DNA from: Cyanobium sp. CACIAM 14
Lineage (GTDB): Bacteria > Cyanobacteriota > Cyanobacteriia > PCC-6307 > Cyanobiaceae
Assembly (NCBI GenBank): GCA_000708525.1
Contig: JMRP01000001.1
Span: 62,001 to 126,000, forward strand
Direction of reading: 5' to 3'
Length of the DNA: 64,000 nucleotides
Part shown: positions 26,961 to 35,729 of the stretch, one piece after another
How the letters are laid out: the number at the start of each line of letters is the position of its first letter
How positions within the stretch are numbered: position 1 is the first letter of the stretch
Made by a program: the position numbers and the translations under genes
The notes under the pieces: model-generated
Told to the model about the DNA's origin: nothing
What the model saw: the letters and a program-made list of their open reading frames with translations, nothing else
Database searches by the model: none

Positions 26961-28992
26961 AGCCTCCGCCGCGGCGGCCACCGGCTCCGACGCCGATGTG
27001 AGGGGTCTGCCGTTCCAGTGGAACCTGCTGGCCTGGGCCGCCCTGGTCGGCACGCTCACGGGGCTGGCGGTGGTGGCGTTCCACGAACTGCTGGGCTTCA
27101 TCAACAACTTCCTCTTCGGGCCCTTCGTGGAGGGGCTGCTGGTGATCGGGCGCTCCACACCCGCCTCTCCCGCCGAGATCCCGCCCATCGACCTGCCGCC
27201 CCTGGCGGCCGACAGCGGCACCCCCCTGAAAGCCCTGCTGCAGCTCGGTCTGGATGGCATCGGCCTGATGGCCTCGGCTCCGGCCCCGCCGGCTCCTCCC
27301 GAGCCGCCACCCGTCAGCCTGCCCACCCCGCCCGACTGGCTCGCCCTCTGGCCCGTGGTGGTGGTTCCCACGCTCGGGGGCCTGGCGGTGGGTCTGCTGC
27401 GCCATGTCGGCGGCAGCATCGGTCCGGGGCTGGCCAGCCTGATGGCGATCGCCGACGGCAGCCAGGGCGGAGAGCCGCGGCTACCCTTGCTGCGCCTGGT
27501 GGCCGCCTCCCTGAGTCTGGGCAGCGGCGCCTCCCTGGGCCCGGAGGGTCCGAGCGTGGAGGGGGGAGGCAACATCGGTCTGTGGGTGGCCCTCAGGGGC
27601 CGGCTCTCCCCCCAGGCCCAGAAAGCCATGGTGGCCGCGGGAGTGGCGGCGGGCCTGGCCGCCGGTTTCAAGGCTCCCATCGCCGGGGTGTTCTTCGCCT
27701 TCGAGGGCAGTTACAGCGCCATCCCCGGACGCCCCAGCCTGCGGGCGGTGCTGGTGGCGGCGGTCGCCTCCGCCCTTGTCACCCAGCTCTGTCTCGGCGA
27801 TACCCCCATCCTGCGGTTGCCGGCCTACGAGGTGCGATCACCACTGGAGCTCCCCCTTTACCTGGGCCTGGGCCTGCTGGCCAGCCTGATGTCCTGGCTG
27901 TTGATCCGCCTGCTGGGCGCCGGCCGCGGGGAGCGGGTCCAGGCGCTGGTGCGGAGGCTGCCCCCAGGCCTGCCCACGGCCCTCGGAGGAGCCGCCGTCG
28001 GTGCCATGGCCCTGGTCTTTCCCCAGGTGCTGGGGGTCGGCTACGACACGATCGAAGCGCTGCTGGGCCGGGACGGAGGGATCCCCCTGCTGACCCTGGT
28101 GGCCCTGATCGGCGTGAAACTGGTCGCCACCACGCTCAGCAATGCCACCGGCTTCGTGGGCGGCGGTTTCGCCCCTTCCCTTTTCCTCGGAGCGGTGCTG
28201 GGCAGCTGCTACGGCCAGGTGCTGGGCAGCGGCGGTCTCGATCTGCCGGTGGCCGAACCGCCCGCCTACGCGATGGTGGGCATGGCCGCGGTGCTGGCGG
28301 GCAGTGCCCGGGCTCCGCTCACGGCCCTGCTGCTGCTGTTCGAACTGACCCGCGACATCCGCATCGTGCTGCCGCTGATGGCTGCCGCCGGCCTCAGCGC
28401 CGTGCTGGTGGAGCGCTGGCAGGGCATCCACGACCCCGGCCTGATGGGTCCGGATCCGCTCGAGGAACAGCGTCGTGCCCAGCTGGCGACCATTCCCATC
28501 GAGGAGGCCTTCGAACCGGAAGCTCCGCTGGTGCTGCCCGCCTCATGGCCGGCGGCCTCGGCCCTGATCCGCCTGATCGACAGCCATGGCCACTGTCTGT
28601 TGGTGGAGGAGGAGGCTCTCACCCTGGGGCTGGTCACCCTGGCGGATCTGCAGCGGACCCTTTCCTCGAAGCAGGATCAGGGGCCGGATCAGGGGAGGCC
28701 GATACTGCTGCGGGAGTGCCTGCGCACCGAACTGGTCTGGCTGGCTGGGGGCGTCAACCTGGACCGGCTGGAAGATCAGCTGGGCCCGAACGGTCTGCGT
28801 CAGGTGCCTGTCTTCGCTGTGCCGGAGGGCAGCGGCGGTCACCTCCCCCATGGACTTCCCCGAGGCGGACTTCCGGTGGCCACGCTGCGTGGAATGGCCA
28901 GCCGCGATGGAATGGCCCGTGCGCTGGCCCGCAGGCTTCAGGCCGCGTCGGTCCGGTCGGCCATCAGGGCTTCGGCCACCGGATCGGCCTGA
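26935..28992 (+). CDS. clcA: ClC-family chloride channel/transporter with C-terminal CBS region
   Basis: A 685-residue membrane protein. About the first 470 residues form the ClC core with the gating-glutamate segment [16 protein letters not shown] (canonical GREGP has Arg/Lys where this has Pro), the inter-subunit [14 protein letters not shown], and [16 protein letters not shown] long Pro-rich loop ([18 protein letters not shown]) is inserted between the first two helices. The C-terminal about 150 residues resemble a CBS pair ([30 protein letters not shown]). Chloride/proton exchange is the family function. I chose TTG 26935; GTG 26998 is the alternative. The 3' end overlaps a small antisense-oriented gene by 55 bp. 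Confidence 0.9.
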   Translation: MPASVPAAEASAAAATGSDADVRGLPFQWNLLAWAALVGTLTGLAVVAFHELLGFINNFLFGPFVEGLLVIGRSTPASPAEIPPIDLPPLAADSGTPLKALLQLGLDGIGLMASAPAPPAPPEPPPVSLPTPPDWLALWPVVVVPTLGGLAVGLLRHVGGSIGPGLASLMAIADGSQGGEPRLPLLRLVAASLSLGSGASLGPEGPSVEGGGNIGLWVALRGRLSPQAQKAMVAAGVAAGLAAGFKAPIAGVFFAFEGSYSAIPGRPSLRAVLVAAVASALVTQLCLGDTPILRLPAYEVRSPLELPLYLGLGLLASLMSWLLIRLLGAGRGERVQALVRRLPPGLPTALGGAAVGAMALVFPQVLGVGYDTIEALLGRDGGIPLLTLVALIGVKLVATTLSNATGFVGGGFAPSLFLGAVLGSCYGQVLGSGGLDLPVAEPPAYAMVGMAAVLAGSARAPLTALLLLFELTRDIRIVLPLMAAAGLSAVLVERWQGIHDPGLMGPDPLEEQRRAQLATIPIEEAFEPEAPLVLPASWPAASALIRLIDSHGHCLLVEEEALTLGLVTLADLQRTLSSKQDQGPDQGRPILLRECLRTELVWLAGGVNLDRLEDQLGPNGLRQVPVFAVPEGSGGHLPHGLPRGGLPVATLRGMASRDGMARALARRLQAASVRSAIRASATGSA

Positions 28993-29108
28993 GAAAGAAG
29001 CCCGAGAATCCGCTGGAGATCCAGTTCCGACAGCTCGCCATCACGGCTCCACTTCAGCGACGTGCCGTTCAGCTGGTCGGTTGTGGGTTGGTTGGCGGAG
29101 TCGAACAT
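28938..29108 (-). CDS. small acidic protein (56 aa), unknown function
   Basis: ATG 29108 opens a 56-residue frame: MFDSANQPTTDQLNGTSLKW, then [20 protein letters not shown] and [16 protein letters not shown]. It is acidic and contains one clear amphipathic helix ([16 protein letters not shown]). The composition is protein-like and unlike the Arg-rich shadows of neighbouring genes. It overlaps the end of clcA by 55 bp in convergent orientation. No family recognised. Confidence 0.65.
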   Translation of the reverse strand: MFDSANQPTTDQLNGTSLKWSRDGELSELDLQRILGLLSQADPVAEALMADRTDAA

Positions 29109-29250
29109 GGCTAGGGGAACGGCGCCTTCGGCGAGTGCCGGTGGTGGTCTGAAAGTCGAGGGTAAGTGTTTGCACTCACACCCAGAACGCTTTCGGACGG
29201 ATCTCCAGAATCTCTTTCGGCGCGGTTCCGGAGTTCAGGGCACACCGGAT

Positions 29251-29856
29251 TCAGGGCGTCACCACCACCGGTGTTCCGATCTCCACCTGATCGAAGAGGG
29301 CCCGCACGTGCGGGGTGAGCATGCGGACGCAGCCGTGTGTCACGGCGGACCGGGAGGTGACGGTCCAGGCCCAGGCGCTGGGGGTGCCGTGGATCCCGTA
29401 CTGGTCCTTCTCGGTGGCGTGGAAGCCCATCCAGCGGTCCCCCAGGGGGCCCTGAGCTCCCTGGGTCTGGTTGACCTTGCCGCTCTTGGTGCTCTGGTAC
29501 TGGGGATTGATGACCTTGTTGCGGATGCGGTAATGGCCGGTGGGTGTGGGGGTGGCGGGGTCGCCGATCGCCACGGGCCAGCTGCCCAGCACCCTCCCGT
29601 TTTCCCGCAGGCTGATCGTCCGCTTGCCGAGCTCGAGCACGATCTCCCGGGTGCTTGTGACGGCGGCGCTGGTTGAGGAGGCCGGTGCCGCCGGTGCGGG
29701 GGTCCCCACGACCGGAGGAGTGATTCCGACCTGTGGTCTGATGGCGGCGCTGGTCGCCGGTACCGGGGCGGGCATCTCGACCGCCCTTGCCCCGGAAGCG
29801 ATGGAAGCTCCCCAGCCGGCGGTCAGAGCGAGCAGCAGGGCAAGGGAGCGGGACAT
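29251..29856 (-). CDS. L,D-transpeptidase (YkuD/ErfK family), exported
   Basis: A 201-residue exported protein with a signal peptide (MSRSLALLLALTAGWGASIASGARA) and a Pro/Ala-rich spacer up to about residue 68. The YkuD catalytic domain follows: IVLELGKRTISLRENGRVLGSW, the His in YGIHGTPSAWAW, and the nucleophile block SAVTHGCVRML (Cys with His-Gly before it). Such enzymes make 3-3 peptidoglycan cross-links or attach proteins to peptidoglycan. Start ATG 29856. It is followed upstream by ppa on the same strand with 51 bp between. Confidence 0.93.
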   Translation of the reverse strand: MSRSLALLLALTAGWGASIASGARAVEMPAPVPATSAAIRPQVGITPPVVGTPAPAAPASSTSAAVTSTREIVLELGKRTISLRENGRVLGSWPVAIGDPATPTPTGHYRIRNKVINPQYQSTKSGKVNQTQGAQGPLGDRWMGFHATEKDQYGIHGTPSAWAWTVTSRSAVTHGCVRMLTPHVRALFDQVEIGTPVVVTP

Positions 29857-29907
29857 GGGACGCGGATGGACGTGGACGGGATGCGTGGGCCTCCGGCGCG
29901 GTGGATG

Positions 29908-30495
29908 TCAGCCGACCAGCCGGGGGGCAACAACGGAAACATAGCGATCTTCGCACTCCTTGATGATGCGAACGGCCTCGCTGCTGTCATGGAAGCCGTT
30001 GACCCTGCAGGTGCCGGGCTTCTTCAGATCCTTGTAATGCTCCCAGTAGTACTGGGTTTCCTTGAGCCAGTGATCGCCCAGCTGGGTGTAGCTGGTGATG
30101 TGATCCATGCGCTTGTCGTCGGCCAGCACCGCGATCACCTTGTCGTCCACTTCCCCGCCGTCGTCGAAGCACATGATGCCGATGATGCGTGCCTCCACCA
30201 GGCTTCCGGGAATGAGCGGTTCGGTCACGCCGACGATCTCGATGTCGAGCGGATCCCCGTCCTCGTCCCAGGTGCGTGGGATGCAGCCGTAGGCGAAGGG
30301 ATAGGCGAGAGAGGAATAGCCCACCCGGTCCAGCTTGAGGTGGCCGGTTTCGGTGATGAGTTCGTACTTGTTGATCGTGCTCGAATTCAGCTCCACGATG
30401 GCGTTCAGCCGCAGTTCCGCCTCATCGGCGAAGGCCGGCAGCACATGCAGCAGGTTGAGCATGGTGCGGCTGGGGGCGTGGTCGATGTTCGCCAT
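29908..30495 (-). CDS. ppa: inorganic pyrophosphatase (family I)
   Basis: Hydrolyses the pyrophosphate released in biosynthesis. The 195-residue protein shows the Mg-site sequence DEDGDPLDIEIVG with the three signature Asp, preceded by YPFAYGCIPRTW, plus the conserved IGIMCFDDGGEVDDKVIAV and HYKDLKKP near the C-terminus. Lys at KYELITETGHLKLDR is the substrate-binding basic segment. ATG 30495 is the only good start. Confidence 0.97.
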   Translation of the reverse strand: MANIDHAPSRTMLNLLHVLPAFADEAELRLNAIVELNSSTINKYELITETGHLKLDRVGYSSLAYPFAYGCIPRTWDEDGDPLDIEIVGVTEPLIPGSLVEARIIGIMCFDDGGEVDDKVIAVLADDKRMDHITSYTQLGDHWLKETQYYWEHYKDLKKPGTCRVNGFHDSSEAVRIIKECEDRYVSVVAPRLVG

Positions 30496-30522
30496 GGGGG
30501 AGCGATTTTCTGCGGCGGCATC

Positions 30523-32049
30523 TTACGCAGCCATCCCGGAGAGCCCCTCGAGCTTCGAACGGAGGTAGGCCAGGAAGGGTCGGGCGCTCAGCGGTTGGCC
30601 CGTGACCCGCTCGACCAGCTCCTCGCCGTTCACCGATCGCCCCAGGGGCCAGACGTTCGCCCCGAGCCAGGCCTGCAGCGCGGCCTCCTGTCCCTCCCGC
30701 ACCAGTCCCTCGATGGAGCCGATCTCCCGCTCCAGGGCCTCGGCGATCTGGGCGCTGATCAGATGGCCGAGGGCGTAGGAGGGGAAATAGCCGAAGAGGC
30801 CCTCCGCCCAGTGGATGTCCTGAAGGCACCCCACCGCATCCGAGGGGGGCTCGAGGCCGAGCAGCTCCTGCATCCGGCGCTTCCAGCGTCCGGGCAGTTC
30901 CTCCACCGGCATCTCCTGCTCCAGCAGGGCCAGCTCCAGCTCGAAGCGCAGCACGATGTGGAGGGTGTAGCTCAGCTCGTCGGCCTCCACCCGGATCAGG
31001 CCTGGCCGCAGCGGGTTGAAGGTGCGCCAGAAGGCGAAGGCGCCGTCCCAGGGGTCTGCCCCCAGCCCCCGGCAGAAGCGGGGATGCCAGCGCTCGGCGA
31101 AGGCACGGCTGCGGGCCACGCGGCACTCCCAGAACAGCGACTGGGATTCGTGCACCCCCATCGAGGTGGCCTCTCCCAGAGGCCAGGGGAACCAGTGGTC
31201 GTCGCCGCGGGGCAGGCCCTGTTCGTAGAGGGAGTGGCCCCATTCATGGGCGGTGGCCAGGAACGCCGAGAGCGGCTGGCCGCTCACCACGCGGGTGGTG
31301 ATGCGGAAGTCGTCGGGGCCCACCGTGCAGGAGAACGGATGGGCCGAGCGGGAACGTTGGCAGCGACGCCCGTCGTAGCCCCAGCTCTCGAGCAGCTCGG
31401 CGGCGAGCTGCTCCTGCAGGCCCTCCGGCAGATCGGCGGCGGCGCCGCCGCCGGCCGATGCGTCGGCGACGCGCTCCAGCAGGGGTGGGAGTTCGGCCTC
31501 GAGCGGGGCGAACAGCTCCGCCAGCCGCGCCTTGCTGATGTCGGGTTCGAAGGGTTGGGCCAGCACTTCCCAGGGGCTGCGCTCCACCGGCTCGGCCGCT
31601 GCCAGCTGGGCGGCCTGCTCGCGGCGCAGGCGGATCAGCTCCCGCAGCGCCGGTGCGAAGGCGGCGAAATCGCTGGCCGCACGAGCCTCCTGCCAGATGG
31701 CATTGCCACGTGACTGGGCTCGGGCCAGCGCACTGACCAGGGCCGGATCGAGACAGCGCTGGCGGTTCAGCTCCAGCCGCAACAGTTCCAGGTTGCGGCG
31801 GCGCTCCGGCGGCGCGGACGGATCCAGCTCCGCCTCGGCGGCCGCCACCAGCTCGGCATAGGCCTCGGAGCTCTGACGTTCGTGCAGCTGGGTGGCCAGC
31901 AGGGCCAGCTGCTCGCCCCGCCAGGCGGCGCCGGCGGCCGGCATGACCGTGTTCTGGTCGTAGTAGAGGGCGCTGCTGATGGAGCCCAGCAGACGGGTGG
32001 TGTGCAGATGCCGGTGGAGCGCTTCGAGGGCTGGAGCCGCTGTGGGCAT
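30523..32049 (-). CDS. M32 family metallocarboxypeptidase (Taq type)
   Basis: A 508-residue soluble zinc carboxypeptidase. Key features are the start ALEALHRHLHTTRLLGSISSALYYDQNTVMPAAG, the HExxH zinc motif in LATAHEWGHSLYEQG, and the downstream VHESQSLFWECRVARS that supplies the Glu ligand; the C-terminal IHWAEGLFGYFPSYALGHLISAQ is also diagnostic. M32 enzymes remove C-terminal residues with broad specificity. Start ATG 32049; the 164 bp upstream, to the MscS stop at 32214, hold nothing else I can support. Confidence 0.95.
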   Translation of the reverse strand: MPTAAPALEALHRHLHTTRLLGSISSALYYDQNTVMPAAGAAWRGEQLALLATQLHERQSSEAYAELVAAAEAELDPSAPPERRRNLELLRLELNRQRCLDPALVSALARAQSRGNAIWQEARAASDFAAFAPALRELIRLRREQAAQLAAAEPVERSPWEVLAQPFEPDISKARLAELFAPLEAELPPLLERVADASAGGGAAADLPEGLQEQLAAELLESWGYDGRRCQRSRSAHPFSCTVGPDDFRITTRVVSGQPLSAFLATAHEWGHSLYEQGLPRGDDHWFPWPLGEATSMGVHESQSLFWECRVARSRAFAERWHPRFCRGLGADPWDGAFAFWRTFNPLRPGLIRVEADELSYTLHIVLRFELELALLEQEMPVEELPGRWKRRMQELLGLEPPSDAVGCLQDIHWAEGLFGYFPSYALGHLISAQIAEALEREIGSIEGLVREGQEAALQAWLGANVWPLGRSVNGEELVERVTGQPLSARPFLAYLRSKLEGLSGMAA

Positions 32050-32213
32050 GGCGTCGGTGGAGCCGGTGGCGCCAGCATGGCGCCGGTGGCTGATGGCTGC
32101 GCCCGTGAACGGCCCTCGGCAGCGTTGGCCGCCGCTGTGCCCCCTCGATGTCCAGAGGCCAGACGCCTGCCAGTGACCGTCGAGGGTTCCCCATCGGATC
32201 GCCCCCGAAGCGC

Positions 32214-34001
32214 TCAGCCCGCCGTGGATGCCAGGCTGATCCCCTCCTGGCCCAGGCGTTCCACCAGCCGCTGGAGCAGCTCCCGCCGGGCGCCACCCTG
32301 GCGGCCCGTTGCGGTGACGAGGAGAACGCTCAGCCACACCGCGTCCACCGTCACCTCGCTGACGCCGCGAACCTGAGGCGCCTTGAGCAGCAGAGGCTGC
32401 CAGGCGGGGTCGGCGGCGAAGGCAGAGGTTTCCTCCCGCACCAGTGCCAGTGCCCTGGGGAGATCCAGGCCACCGGGGGCCAGGGGCAGCTTCAGCTCGG
32501 CGCCGCTGTGCAGCTTGGTGTGGTTCACCACGGGCTCGCAGCGGCTGTTCGGCACCGTCACCACCCGCTGATCGGCCCCCCGCAGTTCCGTGCTCAGCAT
32601 GCCGATGTCCACCACCTCGCCGGAGAGACCACCGAGGTCCACGCTGTCACCGATCGCATAGCGGTCGTCCAGGAGCACCACCAGCCCGGCGACGAAGTCC
32701 CGCAGCAGTCCCTGGAACACCAGGGCGAGGGCACCGAGCAGGGCGCCGCTGGCCAGCACGGCACTGGCGGAGAGTTCCCGGACACCAGGGATCCCGGACA
32801 CCACCCAGAGCGCCACCACGGCACAACCGGCGAGGCTGATCAGGCGCCGGCTCATCAGCTGCAGGCTGTGATGGCGCTGGTCACGGCGGGCACGCCGTTC
32901 CTCAGGCAGGTCAGCCCGCGCGGAGGCCCACTGACTCAGCAGGAACCGGCCGAGCAGCCGCAGCAGCAGGGCCACCAGTGCCACCACCGCCACCTTCAGC
33001 AGCACACCGAGGGGCAGCAGCAGCAGATCCAGGGCGAGGGGCACCTCACCGGGCACTGCGAAGGTCGCGACCCCGGCCATGGTCACCAGCAGCGCCAGGG
33101 CCAGGACGAACAGGAGCCCTCTCAGCCCCCTCCCCTGCTGCAACCGCAGGTTCCTTCGGGTGCCCAGGGCATGACCCTTCTCCTCCGAGGGGGGCACGAT
33201 CCTGCCGCGACTGCGGCGCCATAGAGCCAGCACTCCCAGCAGCAGCGTGCCCAGGGCGAGCTCGATCACGGCCACCCGCCGCCAGCGCCGCCAGAGTTCG
33301 GTCGGCGTCAGGATGCGGCGGGCGTAGCGGAGCCGCCGCTCGAGCACGGAGCGCCAGCGTCGCGCCAGCCGCTCGGTCGTGGTCCCGTAGAGGCGTGCGT
33401 CCTCCTGGGTCACGGTGAGCACCGGCAGAGGACGTTCTCTGCCTGGTTCGGAGGCCTGCAGGACCACATCCCCGCCAGCCTGTGGGACGGCCTCGACCCG
33501 CAGGGCCTCCGCCGGGCCCCTCAGGCCCAGCCGCTGGTCGGAGCAGGGATTCGCCCCATCCCGCAGGAAGGCGGCCTGCAGGAGCTGCTCTGCCAGCCAT
33601 TCGCCCGTGCTGCAGAGGTGGGGAGGGCGGTAGAGGAGGGCCATGTTGCCCTCGATCACCCGGGCCCGCTGCACCGCCGTGGGGTGTCCCGCCGTGCCTG
33701 AGCCGAGAGAGGGGGAGGTGACGGGGAACACCGGGATGCCGAGGATCCGCACCGGGGCGATCTCGAAGCTGCCGGCCTCGGTGGGGGTGTCGCCCGTGGA
33801 CGGCGGCGCAGGAGCTGTAGCGCTCCCTGTGGACTTGCCGGCAAAAGCCCCGCCGGCGATGGCCAGCGGGGCCAGTGCCCCCAGCATCAGCGCCAGGGGG
33901 AGGATCAGGACGAGGACGCTACGGCGCAGACAAGACCTGCGGTGGAGGCTTCGCGGAAGGAAGAGGAAGCAGGGCCTGGACACGGGGCCATGGAGCGCCA
34001 C
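32214..34001 (-). CDS. MscS-family mechanosensitive ion channel
   Basis: A 595-residue protein with an N-terminal hydrophobic segment (SVLVLILPLALMLGALAPLAIAGG, likely a signal or anchor), a periplasmic domain of about 200 residues, and at least four more membrane helices. The MscS pore helix and beta domain are clear: ASAVLASGALLGALALVFQGLLRDFVAG, then YAIGDSVDLGGLSGEVVDIGMLSTEL and VVTVPNSRCEPVVNHTK. The family releases solutes on hypo-osmotic shock. The start is GTG 34001. It lies about 140 bp downstream of the hli operon on the same strand, with two hairpins between. Confidence 0.93.
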   Translation of the reverse strand: MALHGPVSRPCFLFLPRSLHRRSCLRRSVLVLILPLALMLGALAPLAIAGGAFAGKSTGSATAPAPPSTGDTPTEAGSFEIAPVRILGIPVFPVTSPSLGSGTAGHPTAVQRARVIEGNMALLYRPPHLCSTGEWLAEQLLQAAFLRDGANPCSDQRLGLRGPAEALRVEAVPQAGGDVVLQASEPGRERPLPVLTVTQEDARLYGTTTERLARRWRSVLERRLRYARRILTPTELWRRWRRVAVIELALGTLLLGVLALWRRSRGRIVPPSEEKGHALGTRRNLRLQQGRGLRGLLFVLALALLVTMAGVATFAVPGEVPLALDLLLLPLGVLLKVAVVALVALLLRLLGRFLLSQWASARADLPEERRARRDQRHHSLQLMSRRLISLAGCAVVALWVVSGIPGVRELSASAVLASGALLGALALVFQGLLRDFVAGLVVLLDDRYAIGDSVDLGGLSGEVVDIGMLSTELRGADQRVVTVPNSRCEPVVNHTKLHSGAELKLPLAPGGLDLPRALALVREETSAFAADPAWQPLLLKAPQVRGVSEVTVDAVWLSVLLVTATGRQGGARRELLQRLVERLGQEGISLASTAG

Positions 34002-34059
34002 TGCGACCAGCCTGACGGAGGCGCGGGAGGGTTCCGTGGGAGGCCGGGAACAGTCGGGA

Positions 34060-34107
34060 ACAACCCCACGTGAAGGGTTGGGACCTCGGAGCTGGCCCTG
34101 AGGTCCC
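34060..34107. other. two inverted repeats between hli operon and MscS gene
   Basis: CAACCC...GGGTTG (6-bp stem around CACGTGAA, about 34062-34080) and GGGACCTC (34080-34087) with GAGGTCCC (34100-34107, 8-bp stem). Neither is followed by a T-run on either strand, so they are not classical intrinsic terminators, but they could cap or stabilise the end of the hli transcript. Confidence 0.5.
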
Positions 34108-34140
34108 TAGGAGGGGAGATTCAGCGACTGCTGATGGGGC

Positions 34141-34260
34141 TCAGCGGTTGGTGCCGGCGGAGAGGTCGCTCGGTCGGCTGAGGACGAATCCCACCATGCC
34201 GGTCAGCAGGACGACCAGAACAAGGGCGCCGGTGATCGCGGCGGTGTAATCGGTGTTCAT
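34141..34260 (-). CDS. 39-aa single-helix membrane protein
   Basis: ATG 34258-34260 opens a 39-residue frame with a short polar N-terminus MNTDYTAA, one membrane helix ITGALVLVVLLTGMVGFVL, and a polar tail SRPSDLSAGTNR. The size and layout resemble the small thylakoid subunits of photosynthetic complexes, but it does not match PsbN, PsbX, PsbY, PetM, PetN or PsaM patterns I know. It begins 5 nt after the hli stop, so it is almost surely co-transcribed with hli and likely linked to light stress. Confidence 0.6.
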   Translation of the reverse strand: MNTDYTAAITGALVLVVLLTGMVGFVLSRPSDLSAGTNR

Positions 34261-34265
34261 GGCGA

Positions 34266-34409
34266 TCAGCCCAGACCGATCTGGGAGAGGATGCCCTGGC
34301 CGGTGAGAAGCTCGGTGGCCAGGCCGATCACGAAGCCGAGCATGGCCAGGCGGCCGTTCCAGGTCTCGGCGAAGGCGACGAAGCCGAAGCGGGTGGTCGA
34401 GTCAGTCAT
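34266..34409 (-). CDS. hli: high-light-inducible protein (one-helix LHC-like)
   Basis: A 47-residue one-helix protein of the chlorophyll a/b-binding-like superfamily. The helix carries the chlorophyll-binding generic motif ExxNGRxAMxGF: FAETWNGRLAMLGFVIGLATELLTGQG. Hlips bind chlorophyll and carotenoid and protect PSII assembly intermediates and chlorophyll synthase under excess light. ATG 34409 is used; the longer upstream frame is not supported. An HLR1-like site lies 24-41 nt upstream and a second small membrane protein follows 5 nt downstream. Confidence 0.95.
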   Translation of the reverse strand: MTDSTTRFGFVAFAETWNGRLAMLGFVIGLATELLTGQGILSQIGLG

Positions 34410-34432
34410 TGATGTTGAGGAATGTTTCAAAG

Positions 34433-34450
34433 ACTGTAACGCATTGTGAA
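34433..34450 (-). promoter_or_regulatory. HLR1-like direct repeat (candidate RpaB site) upstream of hli
   Basis: On the minus strand the sequence reads TTCACAAT-GC-GTTACAGT. The HLR1 consensus is two copies of (G/T)TTACA(A/T)(A/T) separated by 2 nt; this site matches 14 of 16 defined positions with the right spacing. HLR1 is bound by the response regulator RpaB in front of high-light genes including hli. It is close to the start codon, so it may overlap the core promoter and act as a repressor site under low light (inference). Confidence 0.6.
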
Positions 34451-34561
34451 GCCTGTGGGGTCGCCGGGGCCCCTTCCCCCGGCGATACCGCCACAAGGCA
34501 CCCCCTGGAATCCATTCGCCGCTGGCGGCGCCATGGTGGAGATCCCCCGCCCCCCGGATCG

Positions 34562-35230
34562 ATGCATCCCCCCTCCCCGGAGCAGGCCCTGGTGCTCGCG
34601 GCCATCGAGCGGTTCATGGCCGACCCCGATCTGGCGCTGGAGGAGGAGGGGACCGAGGCGCAGCGCTTCGAGGGCGCCGGCAGCGCGGACGCCGGTGATG
34701 TGCTCGGCGCGATCCTGCGGGCCCTGACCATGGTGCTGCCGCTGGAGGAGATCGAACTGGCGGTGACCGGGCTGCTGACCGTGCACTGCGACCAGCTCGA
34801 CGACGACACCCAGGTGGTGCTGGAGGCTCTGCTCAGCGCCATCGAGCGGGACGACGAGGAGATGGCCCTCGAGAGCCTGCTCGCCAGCGAGGCCCGCCTG
34901 CTGGAGGCCAATGCCCTCGACGGCAACTGTCTGCTGGTGTGGGATCCCACGGAAGACGCGCCGTTGCAGGAGATGGAGATCCTCGACGTTCTCGAGCGCT
35001 ACCCCTGCCGGGGGGAGTCCGCCCGCTGGACCTGTGACGACTTCGTGGCCCTGCTGGAGGGAAAGATCCTGCAGTGGCGCAAGACGATGGTGGCCCTGGA
35101 GATCCTGCAGGAGCAGCCAGACACCCGCCCCGCCGCCAGCACCATGGTGCTCGTGGTGCCCGAGGACCCCGAGGCGCCCCTCCAGCAGGTGGAGGTGGGG
35201 GTGACCCTGACCCCTGGAGCCTGCCCCTGA
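34562..35230 (+). CDS. conserved acidic protein of unknown function
   Basis: A 222-residue strongly acidic, soluble, mostly helical protein (LEEIELAVTGLLTVHCDQLDDDTQVVLEALLSAIERDDEEMALESLLASEARLL region, positions about 60-120). The C-terminal half contains LEGKILQWRKTMVALEILQEQ and a beta strand ASTMVLVVPEDPEAPLQQVEV. I recognise no domain. ATG 34562 is chosen; the frame is open further upstream but crosses the hli promoter. Its stop is 4 bp from the convergent OsmC stop. Confidence 0.7.
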   Translation: MHPPSPEQALVLAAIERFMADPDLALEEEGTEAQRFEGAGSADAGDVLGAILRALTMVLPLEEIELAVTGLLTVHCDQLDDDTQVVLEALLSAIERDDEEMALESLLASEARLLEANALDGNCLLVWDPTEDAPLQEMEILDVLERYPCRGESARWTCDDFVALLEGKILQWRKTMVALEILQEQPDTRPAASTMVLVVPEDPEAPLQQVEVGVTLTPGACP

Positions 35231-35234
35231 GGGT

Positions 35235-35648
35235 TCAGGCAACCGTTCCCCAGTGGAACCGCATCGGCACGTTGCCCTCCAGGCTGACCTTCACCGGGCA
35301 GGTCTCGCCGGCACGCACCAGCAGTTGCCACTGGTCGGAAGAGAGTCCCGCCGGCAGGTCGATCCAGGCCTCCAGCAGGGCGATCCGGCGCACGCCGCCG
35401 CTGGTCATGCTCTTCTCCACCCGCACCTGGGCACCCTCCAGCGCGATGCCGTGGCGTTCGGCCACGATGCCCATCACCGTCAGCACGCAGGTGGCCAGGG
35501 CCGTCGCCACCAGATCGGTGGGGGAGAACGCTTCCCCCTTCCCCTGGTTGTCCACCGGAGCATCGGTGACCAGGGCCGAACCGGAGGGCGCATGGGTGGC
35601 GCCGCAGCGCAGGGCGCCCTCATAGCGGCAGGTGATCGTCGTGGGCAT
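35235..35648 (-). CDS. OsmC/Ohr-family peroxiredoxin-like protein
   Basis: A 137-residue OsmC-fold protein. The two redox cysteines are in LATCVLTVMGIVAERHGI and RAGETCPVKVSLEGNV, with the family sequence GEAFSPTDLVATALATC. OsmC/Ohr proteins reduce organic hydroperoxides; the conserved PTDLVATALATC is more OsmC/YhfA-like than Ohr. Start ATG 35648. Confidence 0.92.
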   Translation of the reverse strand: MPTTITCRYEGALRCGATHAPSGSALVTDAPVDNQGKGEAFSPTDLVATALATCVLTVMGIVAERHGIALEGAQVRVEKSMTSGGVRRIALLEAWIDLPAGLSSDQWQLLVRAGETCPVKVSLEGNVPMRFHWGTVA

Positions 35649-35729
35649 GGGGCTCGCAATGCGATGGCGCGGGATGCACAGGCTGCCAGGGGTTCCGCTC
35701 CTACGCTGATCGGGCCGTGATGCAAGCCC

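Noticed and set aside
34080-34107. The 8-bp GGGACCTC/GAGGTCCC hairpin as an intrinsic terminator of hli
   Set aside because: No T-run follows on the minus strand, so it is listed only as an inverted repeat.
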